A stretch of 64,000 nucleotides of DNA from Thiosocius teredinicola (GTDB lineage Bacteria; Pseudomonadota; Gammaproteobacteria; Chromatiales; Chromatiaceae): positions 2,095,297-2,159,296 of the forward strand of contig NZ_CP019936.1 of the NCBI RefSeq assembly GCF_002009425.1, in the 5' to 3' direction. Every line of letters starts with the position of its first letter. Position 1 is the stretch's first letter. The notes beneath the pieces are model-generated. The model ran no database searches. It had not been told where the DNA came from and was given only the letters and a program-made list of their open reading frames with translations. Below, in pieces: positions 35,645 to 45,833 of the stretch. The position numbers and the translations under genes were made by a program.

Positions 35645-35778
35645 AGGGAGTTACGAGCCCAGGTGCCGTGGGTTCGGCGGTTGGCTACCGTCGACGACAC
35701 CCTTGGGATCACGTCGCAGCCTAGGATCATCACTGTCTGCATGTTGAGGCGCTTATCACATTCGAACCCATACATAAT

Positions 35779-36660
35779 TTAACCGGCCTTGGCCGGCAAC
35801 GGCGTGCTGTGGGGCATGCCGCGTCCCACCAGGACGGCCGATAACAGCACCAGCAGCGTGCCGGCAATGGTTGACCAACCCAATGTCTGCTGCCAAAAGA
35901 ACCAACCGAGCGCGGCGCCGAACACGACCGAAAAGAACGTGAAGGGACCGAGTCGTGCTGCCGGTGCGCAGGCCATGCCGCGTGTCAGCAGCAACTGGCC
36001 GGCGGTCGCCAGTCCGCCGACCATCAGTAGCCACAGGAGCTGCGATGAAGTTGGTGTGCGCCACAGCCAAATTAAAGGTATCGCCGAAACGAGGGTGCCG
36101 ATCAGTGCGAAATAGAACACCGTGCGTGAGGCAGGTTCGGTAGCCGACAGCTTGCGCACGGCAACCTTGGCTATGGCAGCGAGTATGCCGCCCAGCGAGG
36201 CGATCAGTGCGACCGGTGCCATGCTGCTGAAGTCCGGGGTGAGAATAACGGCGACGCCGGCGAATCCGATAGTGATCGCGGCCAGCACGTGCCAGGTAAA
36301 ACGCTCGGCGAGCCACAGCAAGGCAACCAGGGGTATGAACAAGGGCGCTGTGAGTTTCAACAGCATTGCATTGGCGAGCGACGGCATATGGGCGATGGCG
36401 TAGTAGAAGCAATACATCGCACCCAGGCCGGCAGCACCGCGCAACAGGTGAAGATGCGGAACACGGGTGCGCATGTCGCGGTAATCGGGGTGCGAGGCGA
36501 GGCTGGCGAGCAGCGCGAGCCCGACGACGTTGCGTGCGAAAACCACCATGCCGTTGTTCAGATCAACGGATACCATGCGGATGCTCGCTCCCATGAGTGC
36601 GAACATCAGTTCGGCGGCGACAATCAACAGCGCGCCGCTGATCAGGCGGTTATCAACCAA
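35779..36660 (-). CDS. EamA/DMT-family transporter
   Basis: 293 residues with ten hydrophobic helices in two EamA repeats of five (first ISGALLIVAAELMFALMGASIR, second SMAPVALIASLGGILAAIAKVAVRK). This is the drug/metabolite transporter architecture of the inner membrane; substrate not predictable. The frame opens with a TTG at 36660 and no strong ribosome site, so the exact start is uncertain. Confidence 0.85.
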   Translation of the reverse strand: MVDNRLISGALLIVAAELMFALMGASIRMVSVDLNNGMVVFARNVVGLALLASLASHPDYRDMRTRVPHLHLLRGAAGLGAMYCFYYAIAHMPSLANAMLLKLTAPLFIPLVALLWLAERFTWHVLAAITIGFAGVAVILTPDFSSMAPVALIASLGGILAAIAKVAVRKLSATEPASRTVFYFALIGTLVSAIPLIWLWRTPTSSQLLWLLMVGGLATAGQLLLTRGMACAPAARLGPFTFFSVVFGAALGWFFWQQTLGWSTIAGTLLVLLSAVLVGRGMPHSTPLPAKAG

Positions 36661-36919
36661 GGTACATCGCAGGCGGAGAATAGGGCTTCAGTCTAGCAAT
36701 CGTGGCCAGTTCGCGTCTAAAAAAAGGCTATTTGCCGGCAGTTGGCGTCTAATCCGCCGGAATTTCCCGGCCGGGGCTTGCAGTTCGCGCCATAGCTGGT
36801 TTAATGCGCCCCTGTAGGGTCAGTTCTACGGAGCTCGTACTGGTTTGACAGGCGCTGGCTGATTCTCGATTAACAATAGATTTCCGCAAAAAAATCTCGA
36901 CAAGCTGGGGAGGAAAACC

Positions 36920-37663
36920 ATGTTTGAAAGTGCGGGTAAGAATAAAATCGCTGCGTTGCTGGCACCTGTAGGTCTGGTGTTAGGTCTGACGGCCGGAGCC
37001 GTTCAGGCAGCTGACGAAGGCCCTTTCGTTACGAGTAACCAGGGCGAAGGCGTCGTGACCGGTTACGGCGAGTGCTGGCAGGGTGTCGGCGGCTCGGATT
37101 CGGCCACCGGTTGTACCGCGCCTGCCATGCCGGGCGATTCCGATGGCGACGGCGTACCGGACGACAAAGACAAGTGCCCCGGCACCCCGGCTGGCGCGCC
37201 GGTCGATGCCGATGGCTGCCCGCTGGATAGCGATGGCGACGGCGTACCGGACTACAAAGACAAGTGCCCGGGTACCCCGGCAGGTGCGAAGGTCGATGCC
37301 AACGGCTGCCAGATCGCTGGCGACGTTGTGATCAACACCACCACCGATCACTTCGATTTCGACAGCGCCACGTTGAAGCCGGCGATGGAAGCCGAACTCG
37401 ACAACGTCGCCAACCAGGTGAATGCCTCGAAGGGTGACGAGACGCTCGAGATCGTCGGTCACACCGACAGCACCGGTGCAGAGGCTTACAACCAGGGCCT
37501 GTCGGAGCGTCGTGCTCAGGCTGCCGCTGACTATCTCGCCGGCAAGGGCATCAGCCCGAACAGCATGACCGTCAAGGGCATGGGTGAGAGCTCGCCGGTT
37601 GCCGACAACGGCACCCGCGAAGGACGTGCGATGAACCGTCGCGTTGAGATCCTGACGAAGTAA
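36920..37663 (+). CDS. OmpA-family protein with calcium-binding TSP3 repeats
   Basis: 247 residues. GGGGAGGAAAACC precedes the ATG. Signal peptide IAALLAPVGLVLGLTAGAVQA. Two thrombospondin-3-type repeats (DSDGDGVPDDKDKCPGTPAG and DSDGDGVPDYKDKCPGTPAG) bind calcium, followed by an OmpA_C domain: FDFDSATLKPAMEAELD, IVGHTDSTGAEAYNQGLSERRA, VKGMGESSPVADN, NRRVEI. It should anchor the outer membrane to peptidoglycan; no N-terminal beta-barrel is present. Confidence 0.93.
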   Translation: MFESAGKNKIAALLAPVGLVLGLTAGAVQAADEGPFVTSNQGEGVVTGYGECWQGVGGSDSATGCTAPAMPGDSDGDGVPDDKDKCPGTPAGAPVDADGCPLDSDGDGVPDYKDKCPGTPAGAKVDANGCQIAGDVVINTTTDHFDFDSATLKPAMEAELDNVANQVNASKGDETLEIVGHTDSTGAEAYNQGLSERRAQAAADYLAGKGISPNSMTVKGMGESSPVADNGTREGRAMNRRVEILTK

Positions 37664-37683
37664 TTCGCAAGATCGCGTCCAAT

Positions 37684-37714
37684 AAAAAGCCGCACCTTCG
37701 GGTGCGGCTTTTTT
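37684..37714 (+). terminator. Bidirectional terminator between ompA-like gene and purB
   Basis: AGCCGCACC-ttcg-GGTGCGGCT (37688-37708 region) flanked by A-run and T-run, serving both convergent genes. Confidence 0.9.
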
Positions 37715-37763
37715 GTTTGCGCCGCCGCGATCAACAGCGGTACGCGTTACGCGTGAGCGCTAT

Positions 37764-39155
<1,392 letters not shown>

Positions 39156-39166
39156 TCAAGCCGCGC

Positions 39167-39172
39167 ATTATA
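39167..39172 (-). promoter_or_regulatory. -10 box of purB
   Basis: TATAAT on the minus strand, 36 bases upstream of the purB ATG; no strong -35 seen. Confidence 0.5.
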
Positions 39173-39222
39173 CGGGGTGAGACGCCTCATGTGGCCTGCA
39201 AGGCCAGAAAAACCGGCAGCAA

Positions 39223-39244
39223 AAACCCGGCCGAAGCCGGGTTT
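39223..39244 (-). terminator. Hairpin after the LEA-like lipoprotein gene
   Basis: AAACCCGGC-cgaa-GCCGGGTTT, 30 bases past the stop; the minus-strand transcript continues with TTTTGC. Confidence 0.75.
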
Positions 39245-39273
39245 CGATATCAAAGCGGTCGGTAAGCGGGAGC

Positions 39274-39777
39274 TTACTCGGTGGCCGGCGGGAAGCCGTC
39301 GCCCTCGCGCTGATTCTGCTTGGCCTCGTCGATGATCTCCGATCCCTTCTCCTTGGCCGAATCGTACAGCTCACCGGCTTTCTGCTTGGTGGCATCGTAG
39401 GCGGCCGAGGTTTTCTCCTTGGCGGCATCGTAGACTTCCGAGGCCTTGTCTTTGGTGGCGTCATACGCTTCGGACGTCGACTCCTTGGCCGAGTCGTACA
39501 ACTCGCCTGATTTCTCCTTGGTCGCCTCGTAGGCTGCGGAGGTTTTCTCTTTGGCCGTTTCGTAATAGCCCTTGCCGGCCTCGGCGGTGTCGCTGGCGGC
39601 CTGCTTGGTAGCTTCGCCGATCGCGCTACCGGCCTCTTTGGTCTCTTTGACCGCGGTATCGACCTTTTGCTGCAGTTCGCTCGGTTGCTCGGTAGCTGCC
39701 TGATCGGTGCTTTCTTCCTGGCTGCATGCGCCGAGCACGAACGGCAGCGACAAAAGGGTGATTTTCCAAAGTTTCAT
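39274..39777 (-). CDS. Lipoprotein with LEA-like 11-residue repeats
   Basis: 167 residues. Lipobox LPFVLGAC places the mature N-terminus at Cys18. Residues about 70-150 are seven consecutive 11-residue units of the type xTSAAYEATKE / KSGELYDSAKE, alternating Lys/Glu with Ala/Tyr on one face. This is the pattern of group 3 LEA/apolipoprotein-like amphipathic helices. Probably a membrane-anchored stress or desiccation protein, by analogy only. Confidence 0.8.
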   Translation of the reverse strand: MKLWKITLLSLPFVLGACSQEESTDQAATEQPSELQQKVDTAVKETKEAGSAIGEATKQAASDTAEAGKGYYETAKEKTSAAYEATKEKSGELYDSAKESTSEAYDATKDKASEVYDAAKEKTSAAYDATKQKAGELYDSAKEKGSEIIDEAKQNQREGDGFPPATE

Positions 39778-39846
39778 GTGTCTGCTCTCCGGCGATTGTT
39801 ATAGCTGAAACAGTCAATCACCCGAAAAGTTGCCGCGCAAGTTGAG

Positions 39847-40476
39847 TCAGTTGGCAAATCTGTCGACCATGTCACGCGCCGACTCGGCAATGGCACGGCG
39901 CTTGAATAGCAGCTGCCATTTCTTGCCGCCGGCCTGGCGCCAGAGAACGGCCGCGCGGATGCCGGCAAGCAATACGGCGCGAATGCGAGCCGTGTTTTCC
40001 GGGTTCTGCAGATGCAGCGGCTCGCCTTGCACCATGATGCGCGGGCCGAGTGGGCTTATCTGCTCTTGATAGATCTGCGAAAGCTGCTCGTTCTGCACTG
40101 ATTCGCTCAGATCGAAGTGGTTGAGGCGGCGGGCGAGGGCCGACAGATCGGTGTGCAGGTTCTGCATCCCGTTATCGCTGCGCATCAGCCGGTCGGCGAG
40201 GTGGATGACCGAGATGACATACCGTGAGATTTCCATATCCGGTCGCTGCGGTTTTTCCAGTTGCGAGGTCAGCGTGCGCAACCCGATCGTTACACCGCCG
40301 ATGCCGCCGAACACGCCTGCCACCGATTCGGGCTCGAAATCGAACAGCGATTGGCGCGCCGCACGAAACGCATTGGCATCGCATTGGCCCGTGCGCGCGA
40401 TATCACGCGCCAGTTTGGCCGCCTGAAAAACACCGGACAGGGCAATGATGCGATCGTTGTTCGAATAGCTGGCCAT
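39847..40476 (-). CDS. hflD: HflD family protein (high frequency lysogenization)
   Basis: 209 residues, the family's usual size. RIIALSGVFQAAKLARDIARTG opens the all-helical domain, and GGIGGVTIGLRTLTSQLEKP matches family features. Peripheral inner-membrane protein known in E. coli for binding lambda CII; its native role is unclear. The ATG is 7 bases downstream of the mnmA stop, the usual pairing. Confidence 0.92.
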   Translation of the reverse strand: MASYSNNDRIIALSGVFQAAKLARDIARTGQCDANAFRAARQSLFDFEPESVAGVFGGIGGVTIGLRTLTSQLEKPQRPDMEISRYVISVIHLADRLMRSDNGMQNLHTDLSALARRLNHFDLSESVQNEQLSQIYQEQISPLGPRIMVQGEPLHLQNPENTARIRAVLLAGIRAAVLWRQAGGKKWQLLFKRRAIAESARDMVDRFAN

Positions 40477-40483
40477 GTTGCGA

Positions 40484-41554
40484 TCAGTCGATGATTCCGC
40501 CACCGAGGCAGCATTCACCGTCGTACAAAACGACCGACTGTCCCGGGGTCACCGCACGTTGCGGTTGCTCGAATATGACGGACAGCGTATCGCCTTCTAC
40601 CGATGCCGTACATGCCTGCAACGGTTGACGATGCCGACAGCGCGCCATACAGCGTATCGTCTGCGTCGGGCCGGCGCCGTCCACCCAATGCAATTGTCTT
40701 GCGGTGAGCCGGTCGCGGAACAACAGCGGGTTGTCGTGACCTTGGGCAACCACCAAGCGGTTGTTGACCAGATCCTTGGCAACGACGTACCAGGGTTCGT
40801 CGGGCGCATCGGCGACGCCGCCGATACCCAGCCCCTGGCGTTGTCCCAGGGTGTAGTACATCAGCCCTTGATGCTCGCCGATGCATTTGCCGTCGGCGGT
40901 GCGGATCTCGCCGGGATTGGCCGGCAGGTACTGCGCGAGGAAGTCGCGAAATCGACGCTCACCGATAAAGCAGATGCCGGTGCTGTCTTTCTTCTTGTGA
41001 TTGGGAAAGCCGGCCTGCTCGGCCAATCTGCGCACGTCCTGCTTGTCGATGTCGTTCAGCGGAAACAGGGTATGGCGCAGAGCATGTTGTCCGAGCATAT
41101 ACAGAAAATAGGTCTGGTCCTTGTTGGCATCGTGCGCAGTCAATAAGTGGCACTGTTGTTCGTCGCAGGCGACACCCGCGTAGTGCCCGGTTGCGATCTT
41201 GTCGGCGCCCAGGTGCAGCGCATAGTCGAGGAATGCCTTGAACTTGATCTCGCGGTTGCACAGCACGTCCGGGTTGGGGGTGCGACCGGCGCGGTACTCG
41301 TCGAGGAAATAGGCAAACACCCGATCCCAATACTCGCTGGCGAAGTTGATCGTATGCAGCGGGATCGATAACTGCTCGGCGACCGCACGTGCATCGGCAA
41401 GGTCTTCGGCCGCAGCGCAGTAGTCGGCGTCGTCGTCTTCTTCCCAGTTCTTCATGAACAGGCCTTCGACCTGCCAGTCCTGGTCGAGCAGGCGCAAGGC
41501 GGCGACCGACGAATCGACGCCACCGGACAGGCCGACAATGACTTTACCTTTCAT
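40484..41554 (-). CDS. mnmA: tRNA-specific 2-thiouridylase
   Basis: 356 residues from [16 protein letters not shown] (PP-loop SGGVDSS); an in-frame ATG three codons earlier is possible. Catalytic Cys in [11 protein letters not shown] and the second in [16 protein letters not shown]. It thiolates U34 of tRNA for Lys, Glu and Gln in the cytoplasm, using sulfur from the Tus relay. Directly upstream of hflD. Confidence 0.95.
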   Translation of the reverse strand: MKGKVIVGLSGGVDSSVAALRLLDQDWQVEGLFMKNWEEDDDADYCAAAEDLADARAVAEQLSIPLHTINFASEYWDRVFAYFLDEYRAGRTPNPDVLCNREIKFKAFLDYALHLGADKIATGHYAGVACDEQQCHLLTAHDANKDQTYFLYMLGQHALRHTLFPLNDIDKQDVRRLAEQAGFPNHKKKDSTGICFIGERRFRDFLAQYLPANPGEIRTADGKCIGEHQGLMYYTLGQRQGLGIGGVADAPDEPWYVVAKDLVNNRLVVAQGHDNPLLFRDRLTARQLHWVDGAGPTQTIRCMARCRHRQPLQACTASVEGDTLSVIFEQPQRAVTPGQSVVLYDGECCLGGGIID

Positions 41555-41624
41555 GGGTTGCACACGCTGCGATTGAACAAGACATCTTCAGATTTGACGG
41601 TCAGTATCGGGGCAGGGCGACCAT

Positions 41625-42257
41625 TCAGAACGTGAAGCCATCCGGCTTCCAGCCATCTTTCCAGGTTTGCAGATCGACCACGTCCGGCGGCTGACCGTTG
41701 TCGCGAAACCACGAGTCGATGACCCACTGTTTGCCCGTCTGGTTCTCGGTGAGCATGGCCGAGTAGTGCGGCATGCCGCCATAGAAGATCATGCCGCGGT
41801 TGGCACGACTGCTGACCCGGTGAAAGCGCAACAGCCCTGCCTGCTCGAACAACGTCAGATAGGTGGTGGTGTTGGCCGATTCGTCGATGCAATCCATCTG
41901 CGGTTCGAGCGTGCCGAAACTGCCGAGGTCGCCCGCGATATCACCCGATGTGCCGGCCAGCTCGCCGGTGACGTGCTCCATTTCGGCGACCGCTGCGCGC
42001 ACCTGCTCGCGTTCGGCCGCGGCGTCTGCGGCCGGCTGGCGCAGGTGTCGGCTGACCTGCTGCCAGTGGCGCTCGTCGATCTCGACATGCTTGACGCTCG
42101 CGCAGCCATGGTGGAAGCACACCGGCACCTGCTCGCGAGTCAAGGTCTGCGGGTAGTCATACAGACGGTAGAGCTCGGCATAGGGCGTGACGTTGTCTTC
42201 AGCGACTATGCACCCGGCAAGGGTGAGCGTGACAATCAAGGTACTAAACAAACGCAT
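41625..42257 (-). CDS. Predicted lipoprotein of unknown function
   Basis: 210 residues. Lipobox LTLAGC near residue 16. The rest includes VPVCFHHGCASVKHVEIDERHW, a helical middle, and GGMPHYSAMLTENQTGKQWVIDSWFRDNG. The Cys/His/Asp arrangement (CIDESANTTTYLTLFEQAGLL...HYSAM...DSW) resembles a papain/transglutaminase-like fold, but this is tentative. It starts inside the end of the Nudix gene (14-base overlap), so translation is coupled. Confidence 0.75.
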   Translation of the reverse strand: MRLFSTLIVTLTLAGCIVAEDNVTPYAELYRLYDYPQTLTREQVPVCFHHGCASVKHVEIDERHWQQVSRHLRQPAADAAAEREQVRAAVAEMEHVTGELAGTSGDIAGDLGSFGTLEPQMDCIDESANTTTYLTLFEQAGLLRFHRVSSRANRGMIFYGGMPHYSAMLTENQTGKQWVIDSWFRDNGQPPDVVDLQTWKDGWKPDGFTF

Positions 42258-42690
42258 GCAGCACCTCGAGCGGTAGGGGGGAGCGATGCAGGGCATCGTC
42301 GATACATTGCAACACCATCGGGCTACGTGGTTGGAGTGCACCGTCCGCGATCTGGGCGCGTGACAGCCAATGCGTGGCGATGATGTCCGGGTCGAGCGAA
42401 TGGCCCGGCACCGGATCGCCGACGTCGCCGGCAAAACAGAAACGCAGGTAGCTGCGATCGGTGCTGGGTACCTGCCATTGGTAAACGCCGACCAGTCCTG
42501 CTGGCGTGAAGTGGCACCCGGTCTCTTCAAGCACCTCGCGGCACACCGCCTCGATCAGTGTTTCGCCCTGCTCGAGATGGCCGGCGGGCTGGTTGATGAC
42601 GGACACGCCTTGCGGGCGTTCTTCGACGACGAGAAAAGCATCCTGGCGGCGTACAACTGCCGCAACCGTAACCGAGGGAGACCAGCGCAT
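42244..42690 (-). CDS. Nudix hydrolase (NudJ-like)
   Basis: 148 residues. Complete Nudix box GHLEQGETLIEAVCREVLEE followed by TG. VTVAAVVRRQDAFLVVEER and the YLRFCFAGDV strand are like NudJ/YmfB, which hydrolyses nucleoside tri- and diphosphates and HMP-PP and is typically next to mnmA and rluE in gammaproteobacteria, as here. Magnesium-dependent, cytoplasmic. Confidence 0.9.
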   Translation of the reverse strand: MRWSPSVTVAAVVRRQDAFLVVEERPQGVSVINQPAGHLEQGETLIEAVCREVLEETGCHFTPAGLVGVYQWQVPSTDRSYLRFCFAGDVGDPVPGHSLDPDIIATHWLSRAQIADGALQPRSPMVLQCIDDALHRSPLPLEVLHAFV

Positions 42691-42708
42691 GGTGGCGATT
42701 CTACCACC

Positions 42709-43329
42709 TCAGCGTCGTGTGCCTCGCGGAGACTTGTGCACTTTTGGCCGCGCCGGCGAGCGTGGCCGGGTGTTGCTGCGGGTAGGCGATTCCACTTGCA
42801 GTGCTTTCCATTCGCCGGGTTGCAGATTGCCGAGTGACCAGTCGCCGATCGCGACGCGCACCAGGCGCAGCGTCGGAAAACCGATCGCCGCTGTCATGCG
42901 ACGCACCTGGCGGTTGCGCCCTTCGTGAATCCGGATCTCCAGCCACTGGGTGGGGATGTTGGCGCGAAACCGCACCGGTGGGTCGCGCGGCCATAGCCCG
43001 GGCGCGTCGATCAGGCGCACCTTGGCCGGTTTGGCCGGCCCATCTTTGAGTGTCACACCGTCGCGCAGGGGCTTGAGGTCGGCGTCGCTCGGCACGCGTT
43101 CCACCTGTGCCCAGTAGGTCTTCCAGGTCTTTTTGCGCGGTTCGGTCAGCTGGTGGGCGAGGGCGCCGTCGTCGGTTAGCAAAAGCAGGCCCTCGCTGTC
43201 GCGGTCCAGGCGGCCGGCCGGGTAGACGTTTGGCAGGGAAATGAAGTCGGCCAGCGTCGCGCGACCCTCACGATCGGTGAATTGGGTGAGCACGTTGTAG
43301 GGTTTATTGAACAGTATCAATTGAGGCAT
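42709..43329 (-). CDS. rluE: 23S rRNA pseudouridine synthase RluE-type
   Basis: 206 residues. RsuA/RluB-E family: opening [16 protein letters not shown], catalytic aspartate in [19 protein letters not shown], and later [23 protein letters not shown]. Short, without an S4 domain, as in RluE (which targets U2457). The basic tail ([20 protein letters not shown]) may contact rRNA. Divergent from icd. Confidence 0.9.
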   Translation of the reverse strand: MPQLILFNKPYNVLTQFTDREGRATLADFISLPNVYPAGRLDRDSEGLLLLTDDGALAHQLTEPRKKTWKTYWAQVERVPSDADLKPLRDGVTLKDGPAKPAKVRLIDAPGLWPRDPPVRFRANIPTQWLEIRIHEGRNRQVRRMTAAIGFPTLRLVRVAIGDWSLGNLQPGEWKALQVESPTRSNTRPRSPARPKVHKSPRGTRR

Positions 43330-43399
43330 GGAATGAAGCCTACGTCGACTCGGTGCTAGAATTCAGCTCTTCGTAAGACCCACAAGCGGATGGAGCTCC

Positions 43400-44656
43400 A
43401 TGGCATTCGACAAGATTCAGATCCCGAGCGACGGCGACAAGATTACCGTCAACGCCGATTACTCTCTCAATGTTCCGGCCAACCCGATTATCCCTTACAT
43501 CGAGGGCGACGGCATCGGTGTGGATATCAGCCCGGTCATGATGAAGGTTGTCGATGCCGCGGTGGCCAAGGCCTATGGCGGTGACCGCAAGATCGCCTGG
43601 ATGGAGATCTATGCCGGCGAGAAGTCGACGCGCGTCTACGGCGAAGGCGTGTGGCTGCCGGACGAAAGTCTCGAGGCGGTCAAGGACTATGTCGTCTCGA
43701 TCAAAGGCCCGCTGACCACGCCGGTGGGTGGCGGTATCCGCTCGCTCAACGTGACGCTGCGCCAAGAGCTTGACCTCTACGTCTGCCTGCGCCCGGTGCG
43801 TTACTTCAACGGCACGCCCAGCCCCTTGCTGCATCCCGAATACACCGACATGGTGATCTTCCGCGAGAACTCCGAAGACATCTATGCCGGCGTCGAGTGG
43901 CAGTCGGGTTCCGCCGAGGTCAAGAAGGTCATCGACTTCCTAATCAACGAGATGGGCGTGACCAAAATCCGCTTCCCTGAAACCTCCGGTATCGGCGTAA
44001 AGCCGGTGTCGAGCGAGGGCACCAAACGTCTCGTACGCAAGGCTATCCAATATGCGATCGACAACGATCGTGCCTCGGTAACGCTGGTGCACAAAGGCAA
44101 CATCATGAAGTTCACCGAAGGTGCCTTCAAAGAGTGGGGCTATGAACTGGCCAAGGAAGAGTTTGGTGCAACCGAACTCGACGGTGGCCCGTGGTGCACC
44201 TTCAAGAACCCGAGAACCGGTAAAGAAATCGTTGTAAAAGACGTCATCGCCGATGCGTTCCTGCAGCAGATTCTGCTGCGTCCGAAGGAGTACGACGTCA
44301 TCGCCACCTTGAACCTCAATGGTGACTATGTCTCCGACGCCCTGGCTGCACAGGTCGGTGGTATTGGTATCGCACCGGGTGCGAACCTTTCCGACTCCGT
44401 CGCGATGTTCGAGGCAACGCATGGCACCGCGCCGAAGTATGCCGGACAGGACAAGGTAAACCCGGGTTCGCTGATCCTGTCGGCCGAAATGATGTTGCGT
44501 CACATGGGTTGGGTAGAGGCTGCCGACCTGATCATTACGTCAATGGAAACGACCATCGGCGCGAAGACCGTGACCTACGACTTCGAGCGCCTGATGGACG
44601 ATGCCAAGCTGCTGAGTTGCTCGGAGTTCGGCGACGCGATGATCGCCAATATGTAA
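43400..44656 (+). CDS. icd: NADP-dependent isocitrate dehydrogenase
   Basis: 418 residues, E. coli Icd type. [17 protein letters not shown] at the start; substrate loop [20 protein letters not shown]; phosphorylatable serine region [16 protein letters not shown]; metal-binding [16 protein letters not shown]; cofactor region [20 protein letters not shown]. Converts isocitrate to 2-oxoglutarate and CO2 in the TCA cycle. Likely -10 TAGAAT at about 43353. Confidence 0.97.
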   Translation: MAFDKIQIPSDGDKITVNADYSLNVPANPIIPYIEGDGIGVDISPVMMKVVDAAVAKAYGGDRKIAWMEIYAGEKSTRVYGEGVWLPDESLEAVKDYVVSIKGPLTTPVGGGIRSLNVTLRQELDLYVCLRPVRYFNGTPSPLLHPEYTDMVIFRENSEDIYAGVEWQSGSAEVKKVIDFLINEMGVTKIRFPETSGIGVKPVSSEGTKRLVRKAIQYAIDNDRASVTLVHKGNIMKFTEGAFKEWGYELAKEEFGATELDGGPWCTFKNPRTGKEIVVKDVIADAFLQQILLRPKEYDVIATLNLNGDYVSDALAAQVGGIGIAPGANLSDSVAMFEATHGTAPKYAGQDKVNPGSLILSAEMMLRHMGWVEAADLIITSMETTIGAKTVTYDFERLMDDAKLLSCSEFGDAMIANM

Positions 44657-44690
44657 TCGATGCTCGCCATAGCGGTGAGACAATAAAAAA

Positions 44691-44715
44691 AGCCTGCCGC
44701 TCGGCAGGCTTTTTA
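44691..44715 (+). terminator. Terminator between icd and cspD
   Basis: AGCCTGCC-gctc-GGCAGGCT stem (44691-44710) followed by TTTTATTTTT, with an A-run on the other side; works for both convergent genes. Confidence 0.9.
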
Positions 44716-44756
44716 TTTTTTGTCGACGCGATGCGCCGGATCAGTGGTTATATGCG

Positions 44757-44969
44757 TTACACGGCTGACGCGGCGTGTAGATTTTGTGCATGTAAACCTT
44801 TCGGGCCTTGCTCAACCTCGAACTCTACCCGTTGTCCTTCTTTGAGCGTTCGATATCCTTCCATATCGATTGCCGAAAAATGCACAAATACGTCTTGTTC
44901 TCCGTCATCCGGGGTTACGAAACCGTAACCTTTTGCGTTGTTAAACCACTTCACAACACCGGTGGCCAT
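44757..44969 (-). CDS. cspD: Cold-shock domain protein CspD-like
   Basis: 70 residues from ATG 44969, with GGAGGAG directly upstream. RNP1 KGYGFVTPD and RNP2 VFVHFSAI are intact in the OB fold; the C-terminal extension matches CspD, which binds single-stranded DNA/RNA and inhibits replication in stationary phase in E. coli. Location next to clpS/clpA is the conserved gammaproteobacterial arrangement. Confidence 0.92.
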   Translation of the reverse strand: MATGVVKWFNNAKGYGFVTPDDGEQDVFVHFSAIDMEGYRTLKEGQRVEFEVEQGPKGLHAQNLHAASAV

Positions 44970-45432
44970 AAGCACTCCTCCAAAGCTAACTCTACAACGA
45001 TGGTGCTCCCTTCTTTTCCCAGCCATAAGTAGAACTTAGGCGCTGGTCGGGTTCTTATTTCGTGCACCATGTTGGAGTATATCTGCACAATGAGAATGGT
45101 CAAACTAACCTCATTCTTTTTCATAAAAACAGGTAATAAACAAATACTGAAATAACTGATAAAACAAGAAGATGCAGGAACTACCTTCGGCGCCGACGTG
45201 ATGAGTCGGCGTTCAAGAAATGCGTTATTTCGGTGCTTTTCCCCAATAAATTTATGTGCACTTGCACAAAAATTGGGCTGTTTCGAGCCTTGAAAAATGA
45301 TCGATCGAACCGCACTTTCAACCGCGTCCCATCGCTACTTTTCAGCGCCTAATCCGCCATAGGAAGAGCGTGCGACACTGGTAGAATCGGCTGCATGTAA
45401 GGTTGAACGATTGGACTAGACTTAGGCGGATT
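44970..45432. other. cspD-clpS divergent regulatory region
   Basis: 463 AT-rich bases without a gene. Contains an inverted repeat TGTGCA-ct-TGCACA (45253-45266), a CGCCGAC/GTCGGCG hairpin (45191-45211), and a possible clpS -10 box TAGAAT at about 45382. Size suggests regulated divergent promoters. Confidence 0.5.
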
Positions 45433-45756
45433 ATGAGCAAAGACAACGAACACCAAGGTAGTGACGGTGATCTCGCGGTCGAACAATCGCGGCCGAAACT
45501 GAAGCGACCGCCACTGTTTAAAGTGCTGCTCCTTAACGACGACTACACTCCTATGGAGTTCGTCGTTCATGTGCTGGAGCAGTTCTTTGGCATGAATCGT
45601 GAAAAGGCTACTCAGGTCATGTTGCACGTCCACACCCGGGGCATGGGAGTCTGCGGGGTGTTCTCAAAGGACGTGGCCGAGACCAAGGTGGCCCAGGTGA
45701 ACGAACACTCGCGTGCGAACCAGCATCCCTTGCTGTGCACGCTGGAAGAGGCCTGA
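45433..45756 (+). CDS. clpS: ClpS adaptor protein
   Basis: 107 residues from ATG 45433. Core [20 protein letters not shown] and [24 protein letters not shown] match ClpS, including the N-degron pocket residues (NDDYTPM, VHTRG). It delivers N-end-rule substrates to ClpAP. Followed by clpA; together with aat and ate in this block it forms the N-degron pathway. Confidence 0.96.
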   Translation: MSKDNEHQGSDGDLAVEQSRPKLKRPPLFKVLLLNDDYTPMEFVVHVLEQFFGMNREKATQVMLHVHTRGMGVCGVFSKDVAETKVAQVNEHSRANQHPLLCTLEEA

Positions 45757-45833
45757 TCATCGAGGTGCGGAACCTGCGGGCTTTGGGTTAACTCAGAGCG
45801 TAAACATAACGAGCGGTTACTGGATGCTGAGAC

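Noticed and set aside
35607-35760. Possible 6S RNA-like blocks on the plus strand (GCGGTTGG, CGACGACAC, CAGCCT)
   Set aside because: Spacing between blocks is much too short for 6S RNA and the terminator points the other way.
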